From Gallintestinimicrobium propionicum (GTDB lineage: Bacteria > Bacillota > Clostridia > Lachnospirales > Lachnospiraceae), in NCBI RefSeq assembly GCF_025567525.1, contig NZ_JAOQJY010000002.1, positions 62,001 through 126,000 of the forward strand: a stretch of 64,000 nt of DNA, written 5' to 3'. Every line of letters begins with the position of its first letter. Positions within the stretch are counted from its first letter, which is position 1. Below are positions 51,756 to 60,972 of the stretch, one piece after another. Below the pieces are notes generated by a model that ran no database searches, had not been told where the DNA came from, and saw only the letters and a program-made list of their open reading frames with translations. The position numbers were made by a program, and so were the translations under genes.

Positions 51756-52730
51756 ATGGGATATAAGGATTTGAAATTTGACAAGGACAGTGTATTTCTG
51801 GTAACAGGCGGCGCCGGTTTTATCGGTTCCAACCTGTGCGAGGCGATCTTGAACCTCGGTTATAAGGTAAGATGTCTGGACGACCTTTCCACAGGCAATC
51901 CGAAGCATGTGGAGATGTTTGAAGGTAATCCGAACTATACCTTTATCAAAGGCGACATCAAAGATCTGGATACCTGTATGAAAGCCTGCGAGGGTGTGGA
52001 TTATGTGCTGAATCAGGCGGCATGGGGCAGCGTTCCCAGAAGCATCGAAATGCCGATTTTCTATGCGCAGAATAACATCGTCGGCACGCTGAACATGATG
52101 GAAGCAGCGAGACAGAACGGCGTAAAGAAGTTTGTATACGCGTCCAGCTCTTCCGTATACGGCGATCATCCCGGACTTCCCAAAAAAGAGGGCATTGAAG
52201 GCCATGTTCTTTCCCCTTACGCCCTGACCAAGAAGACAGACGAGGAATTCGGTCGTCTTTATAAGACGCTGTATGGTCTGGATACTTACGGCATGCGTTA
52301 TTTCAACGTATTTGGACGCCGTCAGAACCCGGAAGGCATGTATGCCGCTGTTATTCCGAAGTTTTTGAAGCTGCTGTTAAAGGATGAAGCGCCGACCATC
52401 AACGGAGACGGCCGTCAGTCCAGAGACTTTACTTATATCGACAACGTCATCGAAGCGAACTTAAAAGCCTGCCTGGCTCCGAGCGAAGCAGCAGGAGAAG
52501 CGTTCAACATCGGTTCCGGCGGCAGAGTATATCTGATCGATTTATATTATGAACTCTGCGAAGCCCTGGGCAAAAAGATTGAGCCGGTCTTTGGTCCTGC
52601 CAGAAAGGGAGATATCCGGGATTCCAACGCGGATATCAGCAAAGCAAGAGAGCTGCTTGGCTACGATCCGGATTATGATTTTGAAAAGGGAATCCGCCTT
52701 GCCATTGACTGGTATAAAGAAAATCTGTAA
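51756..52730 (+). CDS. UDP-N-acetylhexosamine 4-epimerase, WbpP/TviC-like
   Basis: 324 residues, extended SDR. VTGGAGFIGSNLCEA for NAD, LDDLSTGNPKHVE, NQAAWGSVPRS, catalytic YALTK (Tyr and Lys) in LSPYALTKKTDEEF, and FNVFGRRQNPEGMYAAVIPK. These are WbpP/TviC features, enzymes that interconvert UDP-GlcNAc and UDP-GalNAc (or their uronic acids). It pairs with the WbpO-like dehydrogenase. ATG 51756 follows GAGAGGAAATCC. Two overlapping hairpins follow its stop. Confidence 0.9.
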   Translation: MGYKDLKFDKDSVFLVTGGAGFIGSNLCEAILNLGYKVRCLDDLSTGNPKHVEMFEGNPNYTFIKGDIKDLDTCMKACEGVDYVLNQAAWGSVPRSIEMPIFYAQNNIVGTLNMMEAARQNGVKKFVYASSSSVYGDHPGLPKKEGIEGHVLSPYALTKKTDEEFGRLYKTLYGLDTYGMRYFNVFGRRQNPEGMYAAVIPKFLKLLLKDEAPTINGDGRQSRDFTYIDNVIEANLKACLAPSEAAGEAFNIGSGGRVYLIDLYYELCEALGKKIEPVFGPARKGDIRDSNADISKARELLGYDPDYDFEKGIRLAIDWYKENL

Positions 52731-52742
52731 AATAAAAGAACG

Positions 52743-52773
52743 AAAAGCCGTCCAATTGGTTTGGACGGCTTTT
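52743..52773 (+). terminator. Rho-independent terminator
   Basis: 13-bp perfect stem AAAAGCCGTCCAA (52743-52755) / TTGGACGGCTTTT (52761-52773), 5-nt loop; the 3' arm ends in T5. It shares its last bases with the palindrome at 52768-52805. Confidence 0.85.
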
Positions 52774-52805
52774 TAACGAATAGGCTTGCCTATTCGTTAA
52801 AAAGC
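52768..52805. repeat. 38-bp palindrome overlapping the terminator
   Basis: GCTTTTTAACGAATAGGC (52768-52785), TT, GCCTATTCGTTAAAAAGC (52788-52805): 18-bp perfect arms. Its left arm uses the terminator's 3' arm, so only one of the two can form in RNA. Confidence 0.8.
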
Positions 52806-52860
52806 CACCATACGACGCGCGCTGCAGGCAAGGATTGCGCAAAACAGGAGGTATTAGTTT

Positions 52861-53781
52861 ATGCATTATCGAGTTGTTGTATTCGGTGTAAAAGATACAA
52901 CTGCGGAGATCGTCCGCTTTGTTCAGGAGAAGCTTTGTCCGGTGGATCTGGTTGTGACGATTCATCCCGATGTGCTTTCGGGCAATCAGGTGTCCGGCTA
53001 TGAGGGACTTTCCTGGTTGGAGGACAAGTACGGGATTCCGGTTTACGAAACACATTCTTACGGTTTAAAGGATGAGGAGACGACGAAATTTTTCGCGGAA
53101 AATACCTTCGAGCTGGGGATTTCCATGGGCTGGCAGAGATTGCTTCCCGGCTTCGTGCTTTCCAGATTTTCGGAGGGTGTATTCGGTTTCCACGGGAACT
53201 GTGCATATCTGCCCTTTGGGCGGGGACGCTCGCCGCTTAACTGGTCGATCATTCTCGGAGATACGCGTTTTAATCTGAACCTGTTCCAGTACGATGAAAA
53301 AGCGGACAGCCCGAATGTTTTTGCAAGCGAGATGTGCGCCATCACTCCTCATGATACCGTGCGTACGATGCAGTATAAAAATATGCTGGTCAGCAAGCGT
53401 CTGATCGCTAAGCTGATCGCGGCACATCAGGCGGGAACCGTCAGCGTACACCGGGAGTCTAGAGATTTCGACAGCTGGTACAATAAGCGGACGGCGGCGG
53501 ACGGAAAGCTGGATTTCCATGATCGTACCCGGAATCTGTATAACCTGATCCGGGGCGTGACAAGACCGTTCCCGGGAGCATTTTGCTTCTGCAACGGCGA
53601 AAAGATCACGGTATGGAGCGCACATCCCTTTGATGAGATGTTAGACTTCTCGATGTATGCACCAGGGGAGATCATCGACATTTTTGACAAAAAGCTGATC
53701 GTACGGACGCTGGATGGCTCTCTTTTAGTCGAAGACTATGAGTCGGAAATAGAGCTGGAGCCGGGAATGATCCTGGAATAA
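52861..53781 (+). CDS. Sugar N-formyltransferase-like protein (ArnA/Fmt fold)
   Basis: 306 residues. The fold and order follow the 10-formyl-tetrahydrofolate-dependent sugar formyltransferases: VVVFGVKDTTAEIV, then FGFHGNCAYLPFGRGRSP and LNW, and a C-terminal Fmt_C-like domain (TRPFPGAFCF, KLIVRTLDGSLLVEDYE). Of the Asn-His-Asp triad, His111 and probably Asp149 are present, but the Asn two residues before the His is Gly109. Either activity is altered or another residue substitutes. Likely acceptors are the 4-amino sugars made by the RffA- or EpsN-like enzymes. ATG 52861 follows CAGGAGG. Confidence 0.78.
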   Translation: MHYRVVVFGVKDTTAEIVRFVQEKLCPVDLVVTIHPDVLSGNQVSGYEGLSWLEDKYGIPVYETHSYGLKDEETTKFFAENTFELGISMGWQRLLPGFVLSRFSEGVFGFHGNCAYLPFGRGRSPLNWSIILGDTRFNLNLFQYDEKADSPNVFASEMCAITPHDTVRTMQYKNMLVSKRLIAKLIAAHQAGTVSVHRESRDFDSWYNKRTAADGKLDFHDRTRNLYNLIRGVTRPFPGAFCFCNGEKITVWSAHPFDEMLDFSMYAPGEIIDIFDKKLIVRTLDGSLLVEDYESEIELEPGMILE

Positions 53782-53810
53782 AGCTGTGCAGCAGCGAAAA
53801 GGAAAAGAGT

Positions 53811-54566
53811 ATGAAAATCGCATTTCGAATGGATGATATTACACCGGATATGGACTGGAAAAGCTTTGAAGCCTTTGAACAACTGTTTGAACGCTATGGC
53901 TGCTATCCGCTGTTGGGCATTGTACCGGACAATCTTGATCCGAAGCTGTCGGTGGATCCGGCACGGGAAGCGTTCTGGAAAAAAATGCAGGAGCTGCAGG
54001 AAAAAGGCTGGACCCTTTCCATGCACGGCTGCCATCATGTGTATACAACAAAAAGAGGCGGGAGCTTCCCGTTGAATGCCCAGTCGGAGTTTGCGGGGAA
54101 AAGCTATGAGGAGCAGTACCAGCTTCTGGAAAGCGGACAGAAAAAGCTCTTGGATCGCGGCATCGAGACGAAGCTGTTCATGGCGCCGGGCCATACCTTT
54201 GACAAAACGACACTGCGTGCGCTCAAAGCGCTCGGGTTTACCCATGTGACGGACGGGTTTGGAGATTTGCCGTATGTGCGCAGTGAAATGACTTTTTTAC
54301 CGATTGCCTTTTTGCGGAAATACGCATTTTCTGATCGGGAGGGAATGACGACGATCGTTATTCATGCCAACCATTCCACGGTAGCGGAGCTGAAAGCCTA
54401 CGAAGAGATGATTGACGCAAACAGGGAAAACATTGTGCCGTATTCCGATTTTTTTAAGCTGGAAGCAAAGCCACAGTGCATGACAGCGCGTATCCGGGAA
54501 TATGTGCTGGCGTTCGGAAAAGGGCTTGCCGCGCGGCTTGGCCGATTAAAGAACCAGCACGCATAA
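53811..54566 (+). CDS. Polysaccharide deacetylase-like protein (DUF2334 type)
   Basis: 251 residues, no signal peptide seen. IAFRMDDITPDMDW provides the double Asp of the NodB-like barrel; LSMHGCHHVYT gives the His motif; MAPGHTFDKTTL and IVIHANHS complete the metal/catalytic regions. DUF2334-type enzymes hydrolyse N-acetyl groups, but the substrate is unknown. Without an export signal it might act on a cytoplasmic sugar nucleotide or lipid intermediate. Follows the formyltransferase by 29 nt in an evident operon, perhaps freeing the amine that is formylated. Confidence 0.8.
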   Translation: MKIAFRMDDITPDMDWKSFEAFEQLFERYGCYPLLGIVPDNLDPKLSVDPAREAFWKKMQELQEKGWTLSMHGCHHVYTTKRGGSFPLNAQSEFAGKSYEEQYQLLESGQKKLLDRGIETKLFMAPGHTFDKTTLRALKALGFTHVTDGFGDLPYVRSEMTFLPIAFLRKYAFSDREGMTTIVIHANHSTVAELKAYEEMIDANRENIVPYSDFFKLEAKPQCMTARIREYVLAFGKGLAARLGRLKNQHA

Positions 54567-54622
54567 GCGGATGGAAAGGCATCGGCGTGCAAATTAGAAA
54601 AAGAAAAAGGAACCAGAAGCGT

Positions 54623-55759
54623 ATGAAAGAACCGATTCGGGTATTACAGGTGCTGGGAACAACGGGACTCGGCGGGGCAGAAAGCCGGGTTATGGATTTA
54701 TACCGGAATATCGACCGTGAGAGGGTGCAGTTTGATTTTGCAGTGCACACCTCAAAAAAAGGATATTTTGACGAAGAGATTGAAGCGCTTGGCGGACACA
54801 TTTACCGACTGCCGCGGTTTCAGGTCTATAACTGGATCCCGTATCGGACAGCGTGGCGCAGCTTTTTTAAAGAACATCCCGGGTATGCCTGTGTGCACGG
54901 GCATATGACGAGTACTGCGTCGATTTATCTGCCGGAAGCGAAGCGTGCGAAAATCGCCCTGACGGCAGCCCATGCCAGAAGCGCGGGTACAGAAGGCGGC
55001 ATCAAAGGGATGATGACGAAGTGGATGCGTAAAAATCTCTGGAAAAAAACGGACGTCTGCCTGGCGTGCTCCAAGCTTGCCGGAAAAGCAGTTTTCGGGG
55101 AAAAGGCGTGGGCGCAGGGAGCTGTCCATGTGGTGCCGAATGCGATCGAAGTGGATAAGTTTTCCTATAACGACCAGATGCGTGCACAGATGCGGCAAAA
55201 ACTGGAGTTGGGCAATTGTCTGACAGTCGGGCATGTGGGGCGTTTTAATGAGATGAAAAACCACCTGTTTTTGCTGGAGGTTTTTGCACAGATCAAAAAG
55301 AGCCGTCCGGATGCGCAGCTGATTTTGCTCGGCGAGGGCGGATGCATGGAACCTGCAAAGCAGAAGGCGGCAGAGCTTGGAATTACAGAAAGCGTTCAGT
55401 TCCTCGGAAATCAGGGAAATCCGCAGGATTATTATCAGGCGATGGATCTGTTTATTTTCCCTTCTCTGTATGAGGGACTGCCCGGAACGGTGCTGGAAGC
55501 GCAGGCTGCAGGGCTTCCGTGTCTGATGTCGGATACGATTACACAGGAGGTTGCCCTGACAGAGCTGGTGGAGTCCAAAAGCTTAAAGGATTCTGCAGAG
55601 AGCTGGGCACAGGCAGCCCTTGCGCTTTTGGAACGCCAGAAAGAGCGGTTCAGCCGCATGCCGGAAATCCGCAAAGCCGGATTTGATGCAAAGGAACAGG
55701 CAAAAGAGCTGGAAGCTTTTTATCGTACCGGGAAAGGAGACGGCTTATGGAACAGGTAA
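54623..55759 (+). CDS. Family 4 glycosyltransferase
   Basis: 378 residues, GT-B fold. VLQVLGTTGLGGAESRVMDL at the N-terminus, HGHMTSTASIYLPEAKRAKI, VGHVGRFNEMKNHLFLLEVF at the domain junction and FPSLYEGLPGTVLEAQAAG with the EX7E motif. This is the CapH/EpsF-type subgroup often adding Gal or GlcNAc in capsule pathways; donor not assignable. The start at 54623 (MKEPIRVLQV) follows AAGGA; the open frame upstream overlaps the deacetylase. It overlaps the next gene by 13 nt. Confidence 0.87.
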   Translation: MKEPIRVLQVLGTTGLGGAESRVMDLYRNIDRERVQFDFAVHTSKKGYFDEEIEALGGHIYRLPRFQVYNWIPYRTAWRSFFKEHPGYACVHGHMTSTASIYLPEAKRAKIALTAAHARSAGTEGGIKGMMTKWMRKNLWKKTDVCLACSKLAGKAVFGEKAWAQGAVHVVPNAIEVDKFSYNDQMRAQMRQKLELGNCLTVGHVGRFNEMKNHLFLLEVFAQIKKSRPDAQLILLGEGGCMEPAKQKAAELGITESVQFLGNQGNPQDYYQAMDLFIFPSLYEGLPGTVLEAQAAGLPCLMSDTITQEVALTELVESKSLKDSAESWAQAALALLERQKERFSRMPEIRKAGFDAKEQAKELEAFYRTGKGDGLWNR

Positions 55760-56919
55760 AACCAAGGCTCCTTCTGGTTGTACCCATGCTGCATCAGGGT
55801 GGCTTCGAGCGGGTCTGCGTGCGGACAGCGCGGATTCTGAGGAATGATTTTGAAGTGACGATCGCCATGTTTTCGGATGCAGATATTGCATATGATATAA
55901 GCGGACTTTCTGTTGTAAACCTGGATGTTCCGGCACAGGACGGGAAGCTGAAAAAAATGGTCAATGTCGTAAAAAGAACGGTAAGGCTTCGGAAGCTAAA
56001 GAAAAAGCTGCGTCCTGATCTGACCTACAGCTTTGGCCCGACAGCGAACCTGATTAACGTCCTGACACCGGTGCGGGGGCAGATCTGGACGGGAATCCGC
56101 AGCTATATGGATATGGACAACCCATCGAAGTTAAAGCTGTTTGCAAAGCGCTCCGATCAGGTGATCTGCTGTTCGGAGGTGATTGCTCATGAGTTAAAGG
56201 AAAAACTGGGAATCGAAAATACAGAGGTGTTGTACAATCCTTACGATGGCAGTCAGATCGCAGAAAATGCAGCAAAAAAAACTGAGGACATGCCCGATTT
56301 TACCGGGAAAAAGGTGATCGTCAGCATGGGGCGTGAGGATGACTGCAAGGAATTCTGGCATCTGATCAAATGCCTGTATTTGATCCGGGAAAAAGTGCCG
56401 GAGGCGATGCTGTGTATCATCGGGGACGGTTCTTTTTCAGAATATAAAGAACTGGCAGAAAAGCTGGGAATTGCTGACCGGGTCTGCTTTGCGGGACTTC
56501 AGAAGAATCCATTTCCATGGCTGTCAGCGGGCAGTCTTTATGTTGGAACCTCCAGCATGGAGGGCTTTCCAAACGCGTTGGTTGAGGCGATGAGCTGCAG
56601 GCTCCCTGCTGTTTTTTCCAACTGTATGAGCGGTCCCGCAGAGATTCTGTCCGACCGGTTTGAGGACGTCGTTGGAAAACAGGAAGTGCTTCGGGAACGT
56701 TACGGGATTCTGATTCCGGTGATGGACGATCAGAAAAATCTGGATCCAAACGAAATTACAGAGGAAGAAAAACAACTGGCGGCTCTTCTGGAAGAGCTGC
56801 TGACAGAGGAAGCGAAGCTGCAGGAGCTTTCCAGATGTGCAAAGGAGCGCGCAGATCAGTTTGACGACAGGGCATACCGGGACAAAATCCTGCAGATTGC
56901 AGGGCTTTCCAAAATGTGA
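55747..56919 (+). CDS. Family 4 glycosyltransferase
   Basis: 390 residues. LLLVVPMLHQGGFERVCVRTA, SFGPTANLINVLTP, IVSMGREDDCKEFWHLIKCL and GTSSMEGFPNALVEAMSC with the EX7E motif. GT-B, cytoplasmic, donor unknown. The start ATG lies inside the last codons of the previous GT4 gene, so translation is coupled. Confidence 0.87.
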   Translation: MEQVKPRLLLVVPMLHQGGFERVCVRTARILRNDFEVTIAMFSDADIAYDISGLSVVNLDVPAQDGKLKKMVNVVKRTVRLRKLKKKLRPDLTYSFGPTANLINVLTPVRGQIWTGIRSYMDMDNPSKLKLFAKRSDQVICCSEVIAHELKEKLGIENTEVLYNPYDGSQIAENAAKKTEDMPDFTGKKVIVSMGREDDCKEFWHLIKCLYLIREKVPEAMLCIIGDGSFSEYKELAEKLGIADRVCFAGLQKNPFPWLSAGSLYVGTSSMEGFPNALVEAMSCRLPAVFSNCMSGPAEILSDRFEDVVGKQEVLRERYGILIPVMDDQKNLDPNEITEEEKQLAALLEELLTEEAKLQELSRCAKERADQFDDRAYRDKILQIAGLSKM

Positions 56920-56945
56920 TACACTACGGGGACACTGACAAAATG

Positions 56946-56968
56946 AGAATCCTGCAGAGCAGGATTCT
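56946..56968. repeat. Short perfect hairpin between two glycosyltransferase genes
   Basis: AGAATCCTGC (56946-56955), AGA, GCAGGATTCT (56959-56968). It has the same plan as the 35-bp palindromes (GAAT...GCAGAGC...ATTC), but shorter arms, 26 nt after the GT4 stop. Confidence 0.6.
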
Positions 56969-56999
56969 GTTTCATGAGAAAAACAGGAGAAACATTCCG

Positions 57000-58106
57000 A
57001 TGCAGAAAATTGCATTTCATTTAAACAGCCTGCAGCAGGGCGGGGCGGAGCGCGTGGTGAGTAATCTGGCGAACCGTTTTGCAAAGGAGGGCTATGAGGT
57101 TGTCATTGCGACAGAATGGTACGGAACGGACGAATTTGCACTGGATCAGAAAGTCCGCAGAGTTCATGTCGGACTGACGAAAGAAGACGAAAACCGCAGC
57201 AGGATCAGCAAGATGCTGCGCCGTATCTGGTATCTGCGCCGTTTTATGAAAAAAGAAAAGCCGGACGTCGTCGTTGCCTTTACCCGGGGCGTATTGTACC
57301 GTGCGCTGGCGGCAGGAATCGGGACGGGTATCCCGGTCGTGATTTCCGTGCGTACCGATCCGGTGGGACACTATGATAAAAAAGCGGACAAGCTTCGGAT
57401 CCCGCTTCTGTTTCCTCATGCGGCGGGCTGCGTGTTCCAGACAGAGGGCGCAAAAGCCTTTTTTGCACCGTATTTACAGGAAAATTCCAGAATTATTTTA
57501 AATCCGCTGAATCCGAAATACGTTGGTGTTCCGGAGCCGGCTGTACGGACAAAGGATGTTGTTCAGTCTGGCCGTCTGGTAGACTTTAAGAATCAGCCGA
57601 TGCTGATCCGGGCTTTTTTGAAGGTTCATGAAAAGCATCCGGATTATGCACTCAAAATTTACGGACCGGATTCCAAGGACGGTACAAAGGAGATTCTGGA
57701 ATCCATTATTCATGAAAATCATGCGGAGGATTTTGTAAAGCTGATGGGCGGCAGCAATACGCTGGAAAAGGATCTGGCAGACGCTGCGCTGTACGCTTTT
57801 TCCTCTGACTGGGAAGGACTGCCCAATGCGCTGATGGAAGCGATGGCACTGGGACTTCCGGTGGTTTCTACAGACTGTCCCTGCGGCGGTCCAAAAACCC
57901 TGATCGAAGATGGGGTAAATGGTCTGCTTGTACCGATCATGGATGAAAAGGCGATGACAGACGGCATCCTGCGCCTCATTGAGGACAGAGAGCTTGCAGA
58001 GCGGCTCGGCAGAGAGGCGCGCAAGATCAGTGAAAGAGCCAACGAGGATGCGGTATTTGAGCAGTGGCAGACGTATCTGCAGGAATGCTGCAAAAAGAAC
58101 AGATAA
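57000..58106 (+). CDS. Family 4 glycosyltransferase
   Basis: 368 residues. IAFHLNSLQQGGAERVVSNL, VAFTRGVLYRALAAG, VQSGRLVDFKNQPMLIRAF and SSDWEGLPNALMEAMALGLP, then STDCPCGGPKTLIEDGVNG. The last motif is shared with the GT4 at 61529, and I regard the two as paralogues of the GalNAc-alpha-type (PglH/PglJ) branch; the exact donor is unproven. ATG 57000 follows AGGAG by 10 nt. Confidence 0.88.
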   Translation: MQKIAFHLNSLQQGGAERVVSNLANRFAKEGYEVVIATEWYGTDEFALDQKVRRVHVGLTKEDENRSRISKMLRRIWYLRRFMKKEKPDVVVAFTRGVLYRALAAGIGTGIPVVISVRTDPVGHYDKKADKLRIPLLFPHAAGCVFQTEGAKAFFAPYLQENSRIILNPLNPKYVGVPEPAVRTKDVVQSGRLVDFKNQPMLIRAFLKVHEKHPDYALKIYGPDSKDGTKEILESIIHENHAEDFVKLMGGSNTLEKDLADAALYAFSSDWEGLPNALMEAMALGLPVVSTDCPCGGPKTLIEDGVNGLLVPIMDEKAMTDGILRLIEDRELAERLGREARKISERANEDAVFEQWQTYLQECCKKNR

Positions 58107-58132
58107 GACTGCAGACAATGGAGGTAAGGACA

Positions 58133-58906
58133 ATGTTTTCCTACGAAGATTATAAAGAAATTATCAGAATCATTCAGTCTACCGGTAATCAGGCAGGGTA
58201 CGAAGAGGCACTTACGGCAGATAAATTTGTCATCATGCGCCATGATGTGGAGTACAGCGTGGATCGTGCCTATGCACTGGCAAAGGTGGAGAGCAGCATG
58301 GATTTTACGTCGACCTTCTTTTTCCAGTGGACGAACAATTCCTATAATATTTTATCCAGACGCAATCAGGATCTGATCAAGGACATGCATGAACGCGGCC
58401 ATGTGATCGGACTGCACTATGCGTTAAACGGTCTGACCGACATGCAGGAGGTTCGCCATCAGATCAAAAAGGAAATGGATATCCTTTCTGAAATGTTCGG
58501 TTTTCCGATTACACAGTTTTCTGTACACCGTCCGTCTCCGGATGTGCTGCGCGAAAACATCAAGCTGCCGGGAATCCTGAATGCATACCAGGACGAGTTT
58601 TTCACCTTTGCAGAAAAAGTGACCGACCAGACGCCCCTGAAGGTAAAATATATGTCCGACGCCAACCATATCTGGCGCTACGGCTATCCTGATGAAGCCA
58701 ATATCACCGGCTATGACAAGGTGCAGATTCTGACGCATCCCTTTGCATGGAGCAAGAAGGGCTACGATAACCGGGACAACTATGCGGTGCTGATCCAGGA
58801 AAAATATAACGAAATGATCGACAGCATCAACAACGAGTGCAAGGATTTCTGCGAATTTAAGGATGAATTTCTGGAGGCATCTCTGATTCCCGAAAGGAAC
58901 AGGTAA
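58133..58906 (+). CDS. Polysaccharide deacetylase-like protein
   Basis: 257 residues. VIMRHDVEYSVDRAYALAKV carries the HD motif of NodB-like enzymes, GHVIGLHYALNG the second His region and VHRPSPDVLREN a later conserved segment. No signal peptide. It resembles uncharacterised deacetylase-like proteins in glycan clusters; it could act on a cytoplasmic intermediate. ATG 58133 follows GGAGGTAAGGAC, 26 nt after the GT4 stop and 6 nt before asnB. Confidence 0.75.
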   Translation: MFSYEDYKEIIRIIQSTGNQAGYEEALTADKFVIMRHDVEYSVDRAYALAKVESSMDFTSTFFFQWTNNSYNILSRRNQDLIKDMHERGHVIGLHYALNGLTDMQEVRHQIKKEMDILSEMFGFPITQFSVHRPSPDVLRENIKLPGILNAYQDEFFTFAEKVTDQTPLKVKYMSDANHIWRYGYPDEANITGYDKVQILTHPFAWSKKGYDNRDNYAVLIQEKYNEMIDSINNECKDFCEFKDEFLEASLIPERNR

Positions 58907-58912
58907 AGCATT

Positions 58913-60802
58913 ATGTGCGGAATCAGCGGATTTATCAGCAAAAGGCGGATTACGCTGGAGGATCTGACCGCGATGAACGATACGATGTACCACCGCGGGC
59001 CAAACGACTCTGGAGCGGAAATTTATGATGCGGCAGGCGGATATGCGGTTGGCTTTGCACAGCGTCGGCTTTCCATCATGGATCTTTCCCCACTGGGGCA
59101 TCAGCCGATGCACGCGGCGGATAAACGGGTCAGCGTCGTTTTTAACGGAGAAATCTACAATTTCCAGGAGCTGAAAAAAGAGCTTTCCGGGTATCCGTTC
59201 CGCTCCCAGTGTGATACGGAGGTCATTCTGGCTGCCTATGAAAAATGGGGCATCGACTGCGTTTCCCGCTTTAACGGAATGTTTGCGATCGCCCTGTATG
59301 ACCGGGATGCGCAGGAAGTATATCTTGTGCGGGACCGCATCGGCAAGAAGCCTCTCTATTACTGGGAGGACGGGGAAAATCTGGTCTTTGCCTCAGAGTT
59401 AAAGCCGATCCTGGCGTGCCCGGGCTTTGATCGGAAGCTGAATCCGGATATTTTACCGGTCTTTTTGTACCAGCAGTATATCCCGGAGCCGGATACGATA
59501 TTTGAACAGGTAAAAAAGCTGTGCCCGGGAACCATTCTCCGTTTTCGCCTGCAGCCTGACAATGGGCAGAAGAAAAGAGAGTGCTTTTCCTATTGGAGTA
59601 TCAAAGAAAGCTACCAAAAAGGAATCGCGGATCCGGTCACAGATTTTTCTCAGGCAAAGGCAGAGCTAAAGGCAATTTTACAGAAATCCGTGAAGAGCCG
59701 GATGGAGGCGGACGTCCCGCTGGGTACTTTTTTAAGCGGCGGCTACGATTCCTCCCTGATGACAGCCATGGCACAGGAGGCAAGCGAGGCTCCGGTCAAA
59801 ACCTTTTCCATTGGCTTTGAAGAAAAGCAGTACGACGAATCCGGTTATGCATCGGCGGTGGCAAAGCATCTTGGCACGCAGCATACAGAAGAAATCATCA
59901 GTGAAAAACAGATGCTGGAGCTGGTGGAGAGCATTCCGCAGTATTTTGATGAACCCATGGCAGATTCTTCGGAAATCCCGACGATGCTCGTATCGGCGCT
60001 CGCCAGAAAACAGGTGACGGTCGCACTCTCCGGCGATGGCGGCGATGAATTTTTCTGCGGCTACCAGATGTACCAGAAACTCGGACAGGCGCAGAAGCTC
60101 GACGCAGCGGGCGCTTTGGTTTACGGTATTTCCCAGCTGCCCGGACTCAAACAGGCAAACCTGCTGGGACGTTTACCATTTTCCGTAAGGACAATTGCAC
60201 AAAACCGGGATAAACGTTATAAAACGCAGTTATGTTCGGATAAATATTTAGCCTGTATGAAAAACCTGACTGGAACGGATCAGGTGCGCTTTGACCGTGA
60301 GCTGGATTATAAGGTGAAAAACTGGCAGATCCGCCGGATGCTTCTGGACATGGACACCTACCTGCCGGGGGATATTCTCTGCAAGGTGGATCGCGCTTCC
60401 ATGAAATATTCGCTGGAAGCCAGATGCCCGATCCTGGATCAGAGGGTGATGGAATACTCCTTCCGGCTGCCCCATTCCTTTAAGGATCACAACGGCTGCC
60501 AGAAATATATTTTAAAAGAGATCGCTTACGACTATATTCCGCGGGAATTACTGGATCGTAAAAAGACAGGGTTTTCTGTCCCGCTGGACAAATGGCTGAG
60601 AGGACCACTCAAGAATAAGCTGACCGACTACGCGTCACCAGCTTTCCTGAAACAACAGGGGCTGTTTAACGCAGATGCAACCGCGAAGCTAATTACAGAC
60701 TGGCTCGGCGCCGGGGACGGCGGAGCCTACACCGGAAGCAATTACTCCCGGATCATCTGGGCGTTCTTCATCTTCCAGCAATGGGCAGAACGCTATTTGT
60801 AG
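58913..60802 (+). CDS. asnB: Asparagine synthetase B-like amidotransferase
   Basis: 629 residues. Class II glutaminase with Cys2 (MCGISGFISK), RGPNDSG and FNGEIYNF, then the synthetase domain with PP-loop LSGGYDSS (about 273-280) and SGDGGDEFF. It makes asparagine or, in O-antigen and capsule clusters (WbpS type), amidates a uronic acid. Position in this operon and the presence of UDP-GalNAcA genes favour the second role; this is inference. The stop is followed by a hairpin with T-run (60917-60972). Confidence 0.85.
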   Translation: MCGISGFISKRRITLEDLTAMNDTMYHRGPNDSGAEIYDAAGGYAVGFAQRRLSIMDLSPLGHQPMHAADKRVSVVFNGEIYNFQELKKELSGYPFRSQCDTEVILAAYEKWGIDCVSRFNGMFAIALYDRDAQEVYLVRDRIGKKPLYYWEDGENLVFASELKPILACPGFDRKLNPDILPVFLYQQYIPEPDTIFEQVKKLCPGTILRFRLQPDNGQKKRECFSYWSIKESYQKGIADPVTDFSQAKAELKAILQKSVKSRMEADVPLGTFLSGGYDSSLMTAMAQEASEAPVKTFSIGFEEKQYDESGYASAVAKHLGTQHTEEIISEKQMLELVESIPQYFDEPMADSSEIPTMLVSALARKQVTVALSGDGGDEFFCGYQMYQKLGQAQKLDAAGALVYGISQLPGLKQANLLGRLPFSVRTIAQNRDKRYKTQLCSDKYLACMKNLTGTDQVRFDRELDYKVKNWQIRRMLLDMDTYLPGDILCKVDRASMKYSLEARCPILDQRVMEYSFRLPHSFKDHNGCQKYILKEIAYDYIPRELLDRKKTGFSVPLDKWLRGPLKNKLTDYASPAFLKQQGLFNADATAKLITDWLGAGDGGAYTGSNYSRIIWAFFIFQQWAERYL

Positions 60803-60916
60803 GTGTGAGTCTGCCGCCCGGCAGCAACAGCGCCGTCCCAGCCCGCCCGGCAGCAACAGTGCCGTCCGCAGGACGTTATGCGAAGCCAATGCCTGCAGTA
60901 CGCGCTCTCGCTCAGT

Positions 60917-60972
60917 AAAAACGAAGCGGTGCATAATGCTGCAAAAGACGCAGCATAAACACCGTCGTTTTT
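60917..60972 (+). terminator. Probable terminator of asnB operon
   Basis: AAAAACG (60917-60923) / CGTTTTT (60966-60972), GGTG/CACC and ATGCTGC (60936-60942) / GCAGCAT (60950-60956) form one interrupted stem ending in T5. Confidence 0.65.
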
